From NCBI GenBank assembly GCA_902801325.1, contig CADCHQ010000017.1:1-64000 (forward strand): a DNA stretch of 64,000 nt, in the 5' to 3' direction. This document shows, piece by piece, positions 52,421 through 60,700 of this stretch. Position numbers and translations under genes: made by a program. Position 1 is the stretch's first letter. Every line of letters starts with the position of its first letter. The DNA is from an uncultured Bacteroidales bacterium (GTDB lineage Bacteria; Bacteroidota; Bacteroidia; Bacteroidales; Bacteroidaceae). The notes beneath the pieces are model-generated. The model was not told the DNA's origin and did not search any database. It saw nothing but the letters and a program-made list of their open reading frames with translations.

Positions 52421-53299
52421 ATGATATTATCAATGACAGGATACGGCAAGGCCGTCGTCGTATTCGAAGGAAAGAAAATTACGGCCGAAATTAAATCGCT
52501 CAACAGCAAATCACTCGACCTCTCCACACGCATCACTCCGATATACCGAGAGAAGGAGATGGAGATTCGGAATATGATTGCCACAAACCTGGAACGCGGA
52601 AAGGTGGAATTCAACTTATGGGCTGAGAAAAGCGATAGTGCGCTGTCTTCTCCCATTAATGGTGCGATGGCAGAAAACTACCACAAACAAATACGTCATA
52701 TCTGTGAGGAATATGGTATTCCCGAGCCTCAAGACTGGTGGGCATTGTTCTTGCGTATGCCCGATGTTCTCACTCGCGATGAAGTCGTAGCCGAACTCTC
52801 GGAACAGGAGTGGGAAGTAGTCAAGAAAGCCATAGAGGACAGCATTGCCCAACTCATCGACTTCCGACGTCAGGAAGGTGTTGCCCTGCAACGCAAGTTC
52901 GAGGAAAAGCTGGATAACATTGCCCAACTCATGGCCAGCATTGAACCTTTTGAGAAAGGTCGAACCGAGAAGATACGCCAGCGCATCATCGACAACTTGG
53001 AAAGCATCAAGGGTGTCGAATATGACCGTAATCGTCTGGAACAGGAGATGATATACTACATCGAGAAGTTGGACATCAATGAAGAGAAGCAACGCTTGAC
53101 CAACCATCTGGCTTACTTTCGCGAGACCATGCAGAACGGGCATGGGCAAGGTAAGAAGTTGGGCTTCATTGCCCAAGAGATGGGACGTGAAATCAACACC
53201 ACGGGCAGCAAGTCAAACGAAGCCGAGATGCAGAACATCGTTGTCCGCATGAAGGACGAATTGGAACAAATCAAGGAACAAGTATTAAATGTAATGTAA
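52421..53299 (+). CDS. yicC: YicC-family endoribonuclease
   Basis: 292 residues beginning MILSMTGYGKAVVVFEGKKI with the classic N-terminal YicC signature and IKSLNSKSLDLSTRI. The middle carries EDWWALFLRMPDVLTR-like sequence. The C-terminal DUF1732 domain has YDRNRLEQEMIYYIEKLDIN and LGFIAQEMGREINTTGSKSN. E. coli YicC is reported to act on small RNAs. Located directly upstream of gmk in most bacteria; here a 500-bp insertion separates the two. Confidence 0.94.
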   Translation: MILSMTGYGKAVVVFEGKKITAEIKSLNSKSLDLSTRITPIYREKEMEIRNMIATNLERGKVEFNLWAEKSDSALSSPINGAMAENYHKQIRHICEEYGIPEPQDWWALFLRMPDVLTRDEVVAELSEQEWEVVKKAIEDSIAQLIDFRRQEGVALQRKFEEKLDNIAQLMASIEPFEKGRTEKIRQRIIDNLESIKGVEYDRNRLEQEMIYYIEKLDINEEKQRLTNHLAYFRETMQNGHGQGKKLGFIAQEMGREINTTGSKSNEAEMQNIVVRMKDELEQIKEQVLNVM

Positions 53300-53302
53300 G
53301 GG

Positions 53303-53805
53303 ACCTCCCCCAACCCCTCCCAAGGAGGGGGAATAAGCCACCTCAAAACAGGATGAGATATAAATACGAGACATCCACCACTGGCAACTACCATTTGCTT
53401 CAGGCGCATGCAAAACAGATGCGGGATAATCCGACTTTAGCCGAAGAGGTTATGTGGCGACATCTTAAAGGCAAAGCTTTAGGACAACGATTTAGACGGC
53501 AACACCCGATTAACGACTATATCGCTGATTTTGTTTGCCTAAAGGCAATGCTTGTTATAGAAATTGATGGAGGTTATCATCGGAAGTGTGCATCACAATT
53601 ATCAGATATGCGGAACGCACAAAAACACTCGCAGAGGAAGGCTTTCTTGTTCTACGTTTCACCAATGAAGAAATTATAGAGAACCCTTATATCGTAACAC
53701 TTAAAATCAAGAAAATAATGGAAGAACGCATACTTTGTACTCAAAACACCAATACTTCAAGCACGCAAGCATCTTCACCCCTCCTTGGGAGGGGAAGGGG
53801 GAGGT
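53303..53805 (+). mobile_element. Putative small mobile element: DUF559 nuclease gene between 28-bp inverted repeats
   Basis: The left arm (53303-53330, ACCTCCCCCAACCCCTCCCA...) and right arm (53778-53805, ...GGGGAAGGGGGAGGT) are inverted repeats matching at 26 of 28 positions. They flank a single gene for a DUF559 endonuclease-like protein. The element starts four nt after the yicC stop and ends inside the 5' part of the gmk frame. The arms match those of the 97-bp element in cca. The nuclease frame is broken by a small insertion, so this copy is probably inactive. No target-site duplication could be recognised. That this unit moves is inference. Confidence 0.6.
53353..53720 (+). pseudogene. 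DUF559 (Vsr-like fold) endonuclease gene with a frameshift
   Basis: Frame 1 reads HAKQMRDNPTLAEEVMWRHL, FRRQHPINDYIADFVCLKAM and LVIEIDGGYHRK, standard DUF559 sequence with the catalytic EIDGG region. At about 53606-53609 the DNA reads GATATG where GATG would be expected. Removing the extra AT restores the family ending AERTKTLAEEGFLVLRFTNE, found one frame over. So a 2-nt insertion breaks an otherwise complete domain of about 120 residues. The second frame then continues without a stop into gmk. DUF559 proteins are restriction-endonuclease-fold nucleases of poorly known function. Confidence 0.85.
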
Positions 53806-54362
53806 TGATTATCGTCAGTGCCCCTTCCGGAAGTGGGAAAAGCACCATTGTACAATACTTGATGCAAGAGCATCCGGAATTCAATCTGGCATTTAGCATC
53901 AGCGCCACAAGCCGGCCGCCCAGAGGGAAGGAGCAACATGGTGTGGAGTATTTCTTTCTTTCGCCCGAAGAGTTCCGCGAGAAGATACAGGCAGGCGAGT
54001 TCTTAGAGTATGAAGAAGTCTATCAAGACCGCTTCTACGGAACCCTTAAAAGCCAGGTGGAACGGCAGTTAAGCGAGGGACAGAATGTTGTCTTCGACGT
54101 TGACGTAAAAGGTGGATGCAACATCAAGCAGTTTTATGGCGACCGAGCCTTGAGTATCTTCATCCAACCGCCCTCTGTCGATGAACTGCGCCGTCGTCTG
54201 CTTCACCGTGCCACCGACGATGCAGAACAAATCGAACGCCGACTCGCCAAAGCCGAAGAGGAGATGTCATACGCGCCTCGCTTCGACTATATTCTTGTGA
54301 ACGACGACTTGGAAACAGCAAAAGCTGAAGCCGTAGAATTACTTAATAAATTTCTATCATGA
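53718..54362 (+). CDS. gmk: Guanylate kinase with a repeat-derived N-terminal extension
   Basis: Phosphorylates GMP/dGMP with ATP. Core of about 185 residues: LIIVSAPSGSGKSTIVQYL (P-loop at about 36-42), FSISATSRPPRGKEQHGVEY (GMP site), EFLEYEEVYQDRFYGT, VVFDVDVKGG and RLAKAEEEM. From ATG 53718 the protein has 214 residues, the first 29 of which (CTQNTNTSSTQASSPLLGRG and flanks) come from the inserted element. The alternative start TTG at 53804 would give the bare core MIIVSAPSG. The true start is uncertain; the enzyme itself is clear. Overlaps the next gene by four bases. Confidence 0.93.
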   Translation: MEERILCTQNTNTSSTQASSPLLGRGRGRLIIVSAPSGSGKSTIVQYLMQEHPEFNLAFSISATSRPPRGKEQHGVEYFFLSPEEFREKIQAGEFLEYEEVYQDRFYGTLKSQVERQLSEGQNVVFDVDVKGGCNIKQFYGDRALSIFIQPPSVDELRRRLLHRATDDAEQIERRLAKAEEEMSYAPRFDYILVNDDLETAKAEAVELLNKFLS

Positions 54363-54544
54363 CGAATCTTAGATTAACAGGTTTCCTTATTTTTGGACTT
54401 GCCCTGACAATGGGCATTGTCTTATGGGTTTGGCAAGAACACCTGTGGGCCTCCGTGCTCTTTGCCCTGGCATTTCTGCAGGGTCTCATTATTGCCCTAA
54501 ATTGGAACAAGGAACGTAAACGCCGTAAATTCCGCAAGTTATAA
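54359..54544 (+). CDS. Small two-helix membrane protein
   Basis: 61 residues: two hydrophobic helices (LTGFLIFGLALTMGIVLWVW, ASVLFALAFLQGLIIAL) and a very basic tail (NKERKRRKFRKL) that should face the cytoplasm. The ATG overlaps the gmk stop (ATGA) and nadD starts 6 nt after it, which supports real translation. No family recognised. Confidence 0.75.
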   Translation: MTNLRLTGFLIFGLALTMGIVLWVWQEHLWASVLFALAFLQGLIIALNWNKERKRRKFRKL

Positions 54545-54550
54545 ACTGAC

Positions 54551-55126
54551 ATGAGAATCGGGCTCTTTGGCGGTTCCTTCAACCCCATCCATACTGGCCA
54601 CATACGGCTGGGCGAATGGCTTTGCAAGAAAGCCTTTGTGGATGAGTTGTGGTTTCTGGTCTCTCCCCTCAATCCATTCAAGCAGAAAGACGACGACTTG
54701 CTTTCGGACGAATGCCGACTGCAGTTAACCCATCTGGCTATAGAAGGGCGTCCACAACTGAAGGTGAGCGACATTGAGATGAAACTGCCACGCCCTTCAT
54801 ATATGGTTAGGACACTGGAAGAACTACGCAAAACTTATCCCAACGACGAATTCATTCTCATCATCGGGGCCGATAATTGGTTGCGATTCCCCCAATGGAA
54901 GCAAAGCGACGAGATACTGCGCCATCACCGTTTACTCGTCTATCCAAGACCAGGCTATGACATTGATGCTTCCACCCTACCCCACAACGTACAACTAGTG
55001 CAAACCCCTTTATTCGACATCAGTTCCACACAAATAAGGCAAGCCATCCGTGAAGGAAATTATCACGGACGCGGACTTACCCCTAAAGTATGGAAAGAAA
55101 TCAGACAAAAACAGTATTATTTATGA
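54551..55126 (+). CDS. nadD: Nicotinate-nucleotide adenylyltransferase
   Basis: Makes deamido-NAD from nicotinate mononucleotide and ATP; cytoplasmic. 191 residues. RIGLFGGSFNPIHTGHIRLG carries the nucleotidyltransferase HxGH motif, FILIIGADNWLRFPQWK binds the base, and DISSTQIRQAIREG is the ISSTxxR motif. Overlaps the MORN gene by four bases. Confidence 0.96.
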   Translation: MRIGLFGGSFNPIHTGHIRLGEWLCKKAFVDELWFLVSPLNPFKQKDDDLLSDECRLQLTHLAIEGRPQLKVSDIEMKLPRPSYMVRTLEELRKTYPNDEFILIIGADNWLRFPQWKQSDEILRHHRLLVYPRPGYDIDASTLPHNVQLVQTPLFDISSTQIRQAIREGNYHGRGLTPKVWKEIRQKQYYL

Positions 55127-55773
55127 AACGTCTCACCATCTTCATCCTCACTCTCCCCCTGTGCCTTATGCTCTCAGCCCAAAAGACACCCGTGGAGAAA
55201 TACGAACTCATACCTGCTTCCATGCAGCAGGTCTATCTCGACCATGTACAAAGCTTTCCAAGCCGAGTCATAAGCATAAGCAACAACCAATATTTGGGAC
55301 AGGTCAACAAGAAGCATCGCCTTTATGGCTATGGGCGATACATCAATAACGATGGTTCGGAAATTATCGGACAGTTTCGTGACGATCAGTTACTCTTTGG
55401 TATTACTTTCACGCAGAATTCTGCCTTAGTCGGCAGTCGTGAGAATTATGCCTCTTATAGTCTGGCTACAGGTAAATTGGAGTTCATCTATCACGCCGAT
55501 GAACAGGTGGTCGTGGACACCCGCAACCTGCTTGACTATGGCTTTGTCTCCATGAAATACTCCAACGGCGACCAGTATATGGGAGAAGTCTTCCAGCAAA
55601 AGCGTCACGGATATGGCATATACTATTATGCTAATGGCGACATTTGGTATGGCCAATACAACAATGATGTGCGTTCTGGGTTCGGTGCTTTCTTTGCCGT
55701 CGACGGATATGTGCAGATTGGCGAATGGCAAGGTGAAGACGACGTTCGTGTCATCGATATCAAGCGCAAATAG
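55123..55773 (+). CDS. Exported MORN-repeat protein
   Basis: 216 residues with a signal peptide to about 19 (LCLMLSAQ). Several MORN-type units follow: HRLYGYGRYINNDGSEIIGQ, NGDQYMGEVFQQKRHGYGIY, YANGDIWYGQYNNDVRSGFG and DGYVQIGEWQG. MORN repeats form beta-hairpin stacks that mediate binding to lipids or proteins. The ATGA overlap with nadD (55123) fixes the start. Function unknown. Confidence 0.85.
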   Translation: MKRLTIFILTLPLCLMLSAQKTPVEKYELIPASMQQVYLDHVQSFPSRVISISNNQYLGQVNKKHRLYGYGRYINNDGSEIIGQFRDDQLLFGITFTQNSALVGSRENYASYSLATGKLEFIYHADEQVVVDTRNLLDYGFVSMKYSNGDQYMGEVFQQKRHGYGIYYYANGDIWYGQYNNDVRSGFGAFFAVDGYVQIGEWQGEDDVRVIDIKRK

Positions 55774-55785
55774 GAGATTACTCAA

Positions 55786-55925
55786 GCATAGGTTCGAGAT
55801 TGCCCAAGCATAGGTTCGAGATTGCCCAAGCATGAGCCTGAGATTGTACAACCTTAAGCCCAAGGTTGTACAAGTATGAGGCGAAGGTTGAGCAACTTGC
55901 AACAAGCGGTTGGGCAACCAACTCG
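55786..55925. repeat. Degenerate 22-nt-period repeat array, locus 5
   Basis: Six to seven contiguous units. The first two are almost identical (AAGCATAGGTTCGAGATTGC at about 55784 and 55806); later ones drift (AAGCATGAGCCTGAGATTGT, AACCTTAAGCCCAAGGTTGT, AAGTATGAGGCGAAGGTTGA). It fills the space between the convergent MORN and ispF genes. No separate terminator is visible, so it may do that job. Confidence 0.85.
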
Positions 55926-55954
55926 TCGCCTAAGATAAAGCCTTAATAATCAGA

Positions 55955-56434
55955 TTATTTTTCGATGAGGGCAACGGCATAAGCCGAGATGCCTTCCTCG
56001 CGACCGGTGAAACCTAATTCCTCGGTAGTAGTCGCCTTGATGCTGATATCGTCGAGGTCAATCTGCATAACCTCGGCCAAGCATTGCTGCATCTGGGGAA
56101 TGAAGGGATTAAGTTTGGGACGCTGGGCACAGATGGTGGCATCGATATTTCCTACGCGATAACCCTTCTGACCTATAAGTTCTACAACCTTGCGAAGCAG
56201 AACCTTGCTGTCGGCATCCTTGAAATCGGCGCTTGTGTCAGGGAAATGATAGCCTATGTCGCGCATATTTGCGGCACCGAGCAAAGCATCACAAATAGCG
56301 TGAATGAGGACGTCGGCATCGCTATGGCCTAAAAGACCAAAGGTGTGAGGTACTTTAATGCCTCCCACCCACAAGTCACGATTCGACACCAACTGGTGCA
56401 CATCATAACCCATGCCTACACGAATCCTACCCAT
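55955..56434 (-). CDS. ispF: 2-C-methyl-D-erythritol 2,4-cyclodiphosphate synthase
   Basis: Fifth step of the MEP pathway. 159 residues. RVGMGYDVHQL with metal Asp and His, LGHSDADVLIHAICDALLGA with the third metal His, DIGYHFPDT, GNIDATICAQRPKL and IKATTTEELGFTGREEG are all as in the family. Upstream TTG/ATG choices differ by one codon. It follows porV, separated by a heptamer tract. Confidence 0.97.
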   Translation of the reverse strand: MGRIRVGMGYDVHQLVSNRDLWVGGIKVPHTFGLLGHSDADVLIHAICDALLGAANMRDIGYHFPDTSADFKDADSKVLLRKVVELIGQKGYRVGNIDATICAQRPKLNPFIPQMQQCLAEVMQIDLDDISIKATTTEELGFTGREEGISAYAVALIEK

Positions 56435-56439
56435 CAATA

Positions 56440-56500
56440 ATACTTCTTACCCTTTAGCCTTTAATCCTTAACCGTTAAACGTTAAACTTTAACCCTTTAC
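56440..56500. repeat. Heptamer tract between porV and ispF
   Basis: Units CTTTAGC, CTTTAAT, CCTTAAC, CGTTAAA, CGTTAAA, CTTTAAC, CCTTTAC fill the gap almost completely, covering the ispF ribosome-binding region. Confidence 0.85.
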
Positions 56501-56505
56501 CCCCC

Positions 56506-57696
56506 TTACCTCCTACTACGACGCTTGCCAAAGAGGTCTTTCATGCCATCGAGGTCGAAGGACAGGGTAAAGCGCATAGTCTGGTCGAGAGGGTTCGACT
56601 GAGCAGTGGAGAATACGTAAGCGGCATCAATGGCAAAGACACTCATCTTGAAGCCTGCACCCGCTGTCACATACTTACGATTACCCTTGTTCTCATGTTC
56701 GTGATGATAACCCAAACGTACCATGAAGCGGTCATTATAACTATACTCCATACCCAAGCTCCACTGTATCTCCTGAAACTCTTCCTTGGCACCATTGGGC
56801 GCATCGTGGAAGGACTTAAAGATACCTGAAATGGGCGATATGTCATAATATTCTCGCTGTACGCGGTCTGTATATTCCTCATCGGCCTCGCCATCCTTCT
56901 GCTTCGGATAGGTGGGAACCAACAACTTATTGGCATCAGCTGCAATAGAGAGTTTGTTGTACTCATTGAAGGGGACGGTCATGTTGGCACCCAGACGAAG
57001 GTTGGTGGGAATGAACTCGGAGTTATCGTCGCCACCATACGAAATTTTGGAACCGATGTTGTTGATATTCAGACCCCAAGCAAACGAGCATTCGCGATTG
57101 CCCATCATGAAATAGCCGTTACGATACATGGCAATGTCGGCAGCAAAAGCCTTACCTGCCTTACTCTCGGCCGTATAATCGTAAGTGATATCCGAATAGA
57201 TGAAGCGCATGGCAACACTCATCGAGAAGCATTCGCTCAACATACGGCTATAAGCTGCATCTACGGAGAACTCATAAGGATTGATAGTCATGGCATCCTT
57301 GCTCTCATCGAGGTACACCTCACCTAACGAGAAGAAACGCAGTGAAGCAGACAAGGCACTATAGTCGCCAATACGATAGAAGCCTGCAAGATTGGCCAAG
57401 TGAATATCGTTGACCAACTTGCGCAACCAAGGCGTATACGATGCACTGACTCCAGCACGAGCAATGTTGAAAGGATACTTTGCAGGATTCCAGTATTGAG
57501 AGTTAGCATCGGCTTCCGTTGCTGCACCCAAGTCTCCAAGGGCACCGCCACGTGCGTCGGGCGCAATGGCAAGTGACGTCACTGTATAGTTGACGGGGTT
57601 AAACATGTTCTTCTTGTCCTGGGCCTTCAAGGGCAATGCCATCAGCAGGGCAAGGATTATCACTAACCTATACTTCATATTCTTTTTCATACACAT
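56506..57696 (-). CDS. porV: Type IX secretion outer-membrane protein PorV (LptO)
   Basis: 396-residue FadL-like barrel with a signal peptide ending LPLKAQ. FNPVNYTVTSLAIAPDARGG and GDLGAATEADANSQYWNPAK are the PorV signature near the N-terminus, and the barrel ends RFTLSFDLDGM before a basic tail. PorV shuttles cargo from the translocon to the attachment complex containing PorU. It starts 24 nt after the porU stop. Two in-frame ATGs follow the first within 18 nt, so the exact start is uncertain. Confidence 0.94.
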   Translation of the reverse strand: MCMKKNMKYRLVIILALLMALPLKAQDKKNMFNPVNYTVTSLAIAPDARGGALGDLGAATEADANSQYWNPAKYPFNIARAGVSASYTPWLRKLVNDIHLANLAGFYRIGDYSALSASLRFFSLGEVYLDESKDAMTINPYEFSVDAAYSRMLSECFSMSVAMRFIYSDITYDYTAESKAGKAFAADIAMYRNGYFMMGNRECSFAWGLNINNIGSKISYGGDDNSEFIPTNLRLGANMTVPFNEYNKLSIAADANKLLVPTYPKQKDGEADEEYTDRVQREYYDISPISGIFKSFHDAPNGAKEEFQEIQWSLGMEYSYNDRFMVRLGYHHEHENKGNRKYVTAGAGFKMSVFAIDAAYVFSTAQSNPLDQTMRFTLSFDLDGMKDLFGKRRSRR

Positions 57697-57720
57697 ACAC
57701 TTATAAAACGTATGTGTCGG

Positions 57721-60700
57721 TTAATTATTGCCGTGAATGATGATTTTTTGTGTTTTGCTCACCTTTTTGCTATTGCCACAACGCATCGTTGCCCGATAGA
57801 GATAAATGCCTGCACCCAAGCGTCCGCCTCCACTCATAGTCAGGTTCCAAGGCAGGGAATAAACTCCCGAATCGCTAGAGGCCGTGAACGAATGACTCCA
57901 CATGCGACGTCCGCCAAAGTCAAAGACCTCAATCAAGAATTCACAATCGGAACCTGGGAAGTTGTAGGAGATAAGGAAGTTGGTGCTTGTGAGTGCGGGA
58001 TTCTGACTGGCCGTGAGGTTAAGCATTACAGGCTTCAAGGAATGGTCGACCAAGAAGTCAAGAGCTACCGAATTAGTATTGTTCAGCATATCCCAAGCAC
58101 GGAAGGTAAGGCTGTGCTTGCCTTCTGTCAGTTCGGGAATACTATATGCAACTGTGCCTTTGGTAAAGTCGCCGAACTCACCCGTGTAATAGTCGTTCAC
58201 CACATAAGTTTGCGAGGCATCGTTGTCAATGGTCAGCAACAGGTCGTGTCCCAATCCGTTACCACCATAGTTTATGCCGCTGGCGTCTTCCAACTGTGCC
58301 ACGAAGTAGGGCGTGCTATTTACGCGACCGCCATTCTCAAAGTCTTCCGAATTGAGGTATGCATATATCTTCGGTCCTTCGTTATCGCTATCGGTAGAGG
58401 TACTGATACCTCCCACAGTGAAGTTTTCACAATATCCGTTGGCCTCCACATCGCGTTCGTTGGAGATGGCATAGAAGACAGCTCGGCCACCCTCGTTACT
58501 GAAGCTGATGTCAACAGGCATCACATAGTTCAACGTAAATTTACCTGCAACTACGGAATCTTGTCCGCTATAGAGCACCTTCTCACGACTGGTAAACTTA
58601 AAGGGACCCTTCTTGGCATCGGCATTATTCTTGCAGACGATGGTCTCAAGGTGGTCGAACACACGTCCAGTCAATACACCATGAAAACCTGTAAGTTCTT
58701 GTCCTTGTGCATTTTCCAAGTGTCCACTCATCCGCACATGCTGGCCTGCCTGCAACTGCAATGTCGAACCGTCACTCACGACTTCTCCATTGATACTATC
58801 CAATACAACGCGATTGGATGGAGCACCGAAGACGAGGGCGGGGTCGCCCAGCAAAGCATAGTGGAGTTTGTTTTCCACATTACCGGTTTCCAATCTCTCG
58901 CTTATCAGGTAGCATTTGGCCAGTCGGATAGCATCGCCCAGACGATAGCGGCGCCCTTGTTCGTCGGTTGTCAGCAGATAATGCATAAACCAGCGATTCA
59001 TATACATATTATTAGTGGCATACACGGTTCGAGCCGTTCCATAGAATGCCACCGCGGCGCCGTTTTCATTTAGGACAGCCGTTTCGCCAATATTTTCAGT
59101 TTGACCGTCGAAAGGCATCACGTCGCAAGCCGCAGTCACCCATAAGGGAGTTCGCGGGCTGGAGAAGGACTGGAAGTGCTCAAGCTTGAGAACGAACTCA
59201 TGGGATAGGCAGTATGTAGTAGCATGCCCCGTATAGTTCATCACCAAAGCGCCTTCCTTCATCTGGTTTTCGATGATGCGCGTTGCCTCGGGATAAGTAT
59301 TGCTCGTAAGCGTAGAAACGCGGGTGTAAGCATCCCATATCACTTTTCGGACTTCCATCTCTGGGTTGTCCTTACCGATGCGTTCGGCAATGTCATCAGC
59401 CATTTCCAAGTGTTGGTTATTATCGCCGTCGTCTCCCATGACACTGATGATGTTCTTCCAATGGCCGGCATTGGCATTTGTCATGAAATCAATGGTCTTA
59501 TCCACCATAATCTTAGCTTCGGCGGCTGTGGTAACAGGGAATCGACCGACTCCGAGATCTGTCTTCGCATTCGGAAGGTCATCGCCTTCGCCATCGTCAA
59601 GCAAACCGAAGTAGTCTTCCATAACGAAGCTTCGCGTATCGCTATAGCTGTTTTCGCTTTCGAAGCAGAGCAGATAGTTATCGGGATTATAGTTGCGCCA
59701 AGCAGAGCTTACCATACGATTGTCCCATGCGCAATCGCCAAAGAGCAACAGATAGCGAGGCATCTGGTCTTCATCTTCGGCTCGGTCGTAGAGCATCTTC
59801 ATCAGTCGGCGATAGGCCGTTGCATCGGGTGTTCCACTCGAGAACTCGTTATAGATTTGGTCGGCGCGAATCACAGCCACACGCAATCCGTCGTGCTGTC
59901 GATGGGCTTCTGCCAAGCGTTCGGCTTGGGCGGTCAACTTGTTGCTCGTAGGAACAATGATGACCATATCGAGGCTGTCCAACTCATGCAGGTTTTGGTT
60001 TTCCACACTGCCCACCAACGTCGGTTGTGGGAAAGCATAATTGGGATCGAAGGCAACATAGCGTCGCGAACCATCTTCCACTGCCACCTGATATTGACTA
60101 CCATCTTGCTTTCCTGATATCAGTGTTGCAGGAGAGCCAGCTTCGCCAATGCGCATCACCTGCAAACCCGAACCCGTAATATTGAACAAGGCAGGATTGG
60201 GGTCTGATGCAGAGAAGGCCACAAAGCCTTGATTAGGTGCTATCTGGCGATTGTAATGAAGTGCCATATAGTCGAGACGGGCGTCGTTGCCTGACGTACT
60301 GGTAAGCTTGATAGTCCAGTCGCTTCCGTTGGCGTACTTGCTCACATCAGTGGTCTTCTTTGCTTGGGTAAAATACTCATAACTACCCAATTTTGACATC
60401 GACATCTTCGCCAACGCAGTACCATTGACTGTGGGCGTCATTTCAGTTGCCTTACTGGCACCTGCCGTGAAGACAATGGTCAATTTCTCCCCTCCCTTAC
60501 TACCTACAGTGGAAAGTTTATAGGTGTGGCTGTTGCTGTTGGCATAGTTCGTGCCGTCATGAAGGTTTCTACCACCATGGAACCAAGCGTATTCGTCCTT
60601 CTCATAAAGCACATGGTCGGTAAAGGTGGAATAAGTAGTATCCCACGATTCGACGGTCTTTGCCGTTGTTATCTGGCTGGGACTGTCGGCCTCGGTCAGG

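Noticed and set aside
53353..54362. A genuine DUF559-guanylate kinase fusion protein
   Set aside because: Although the frames join without a stop, the upstream part needs a frameshift correction and the joint is repeat DNA; insertion next to gmk is simpler.
57712..60117. Long antisense frames over porU (453 and 297 codons)
   Set aside because: porU is certain from its C25 dyad; the plus-strand products show no family.
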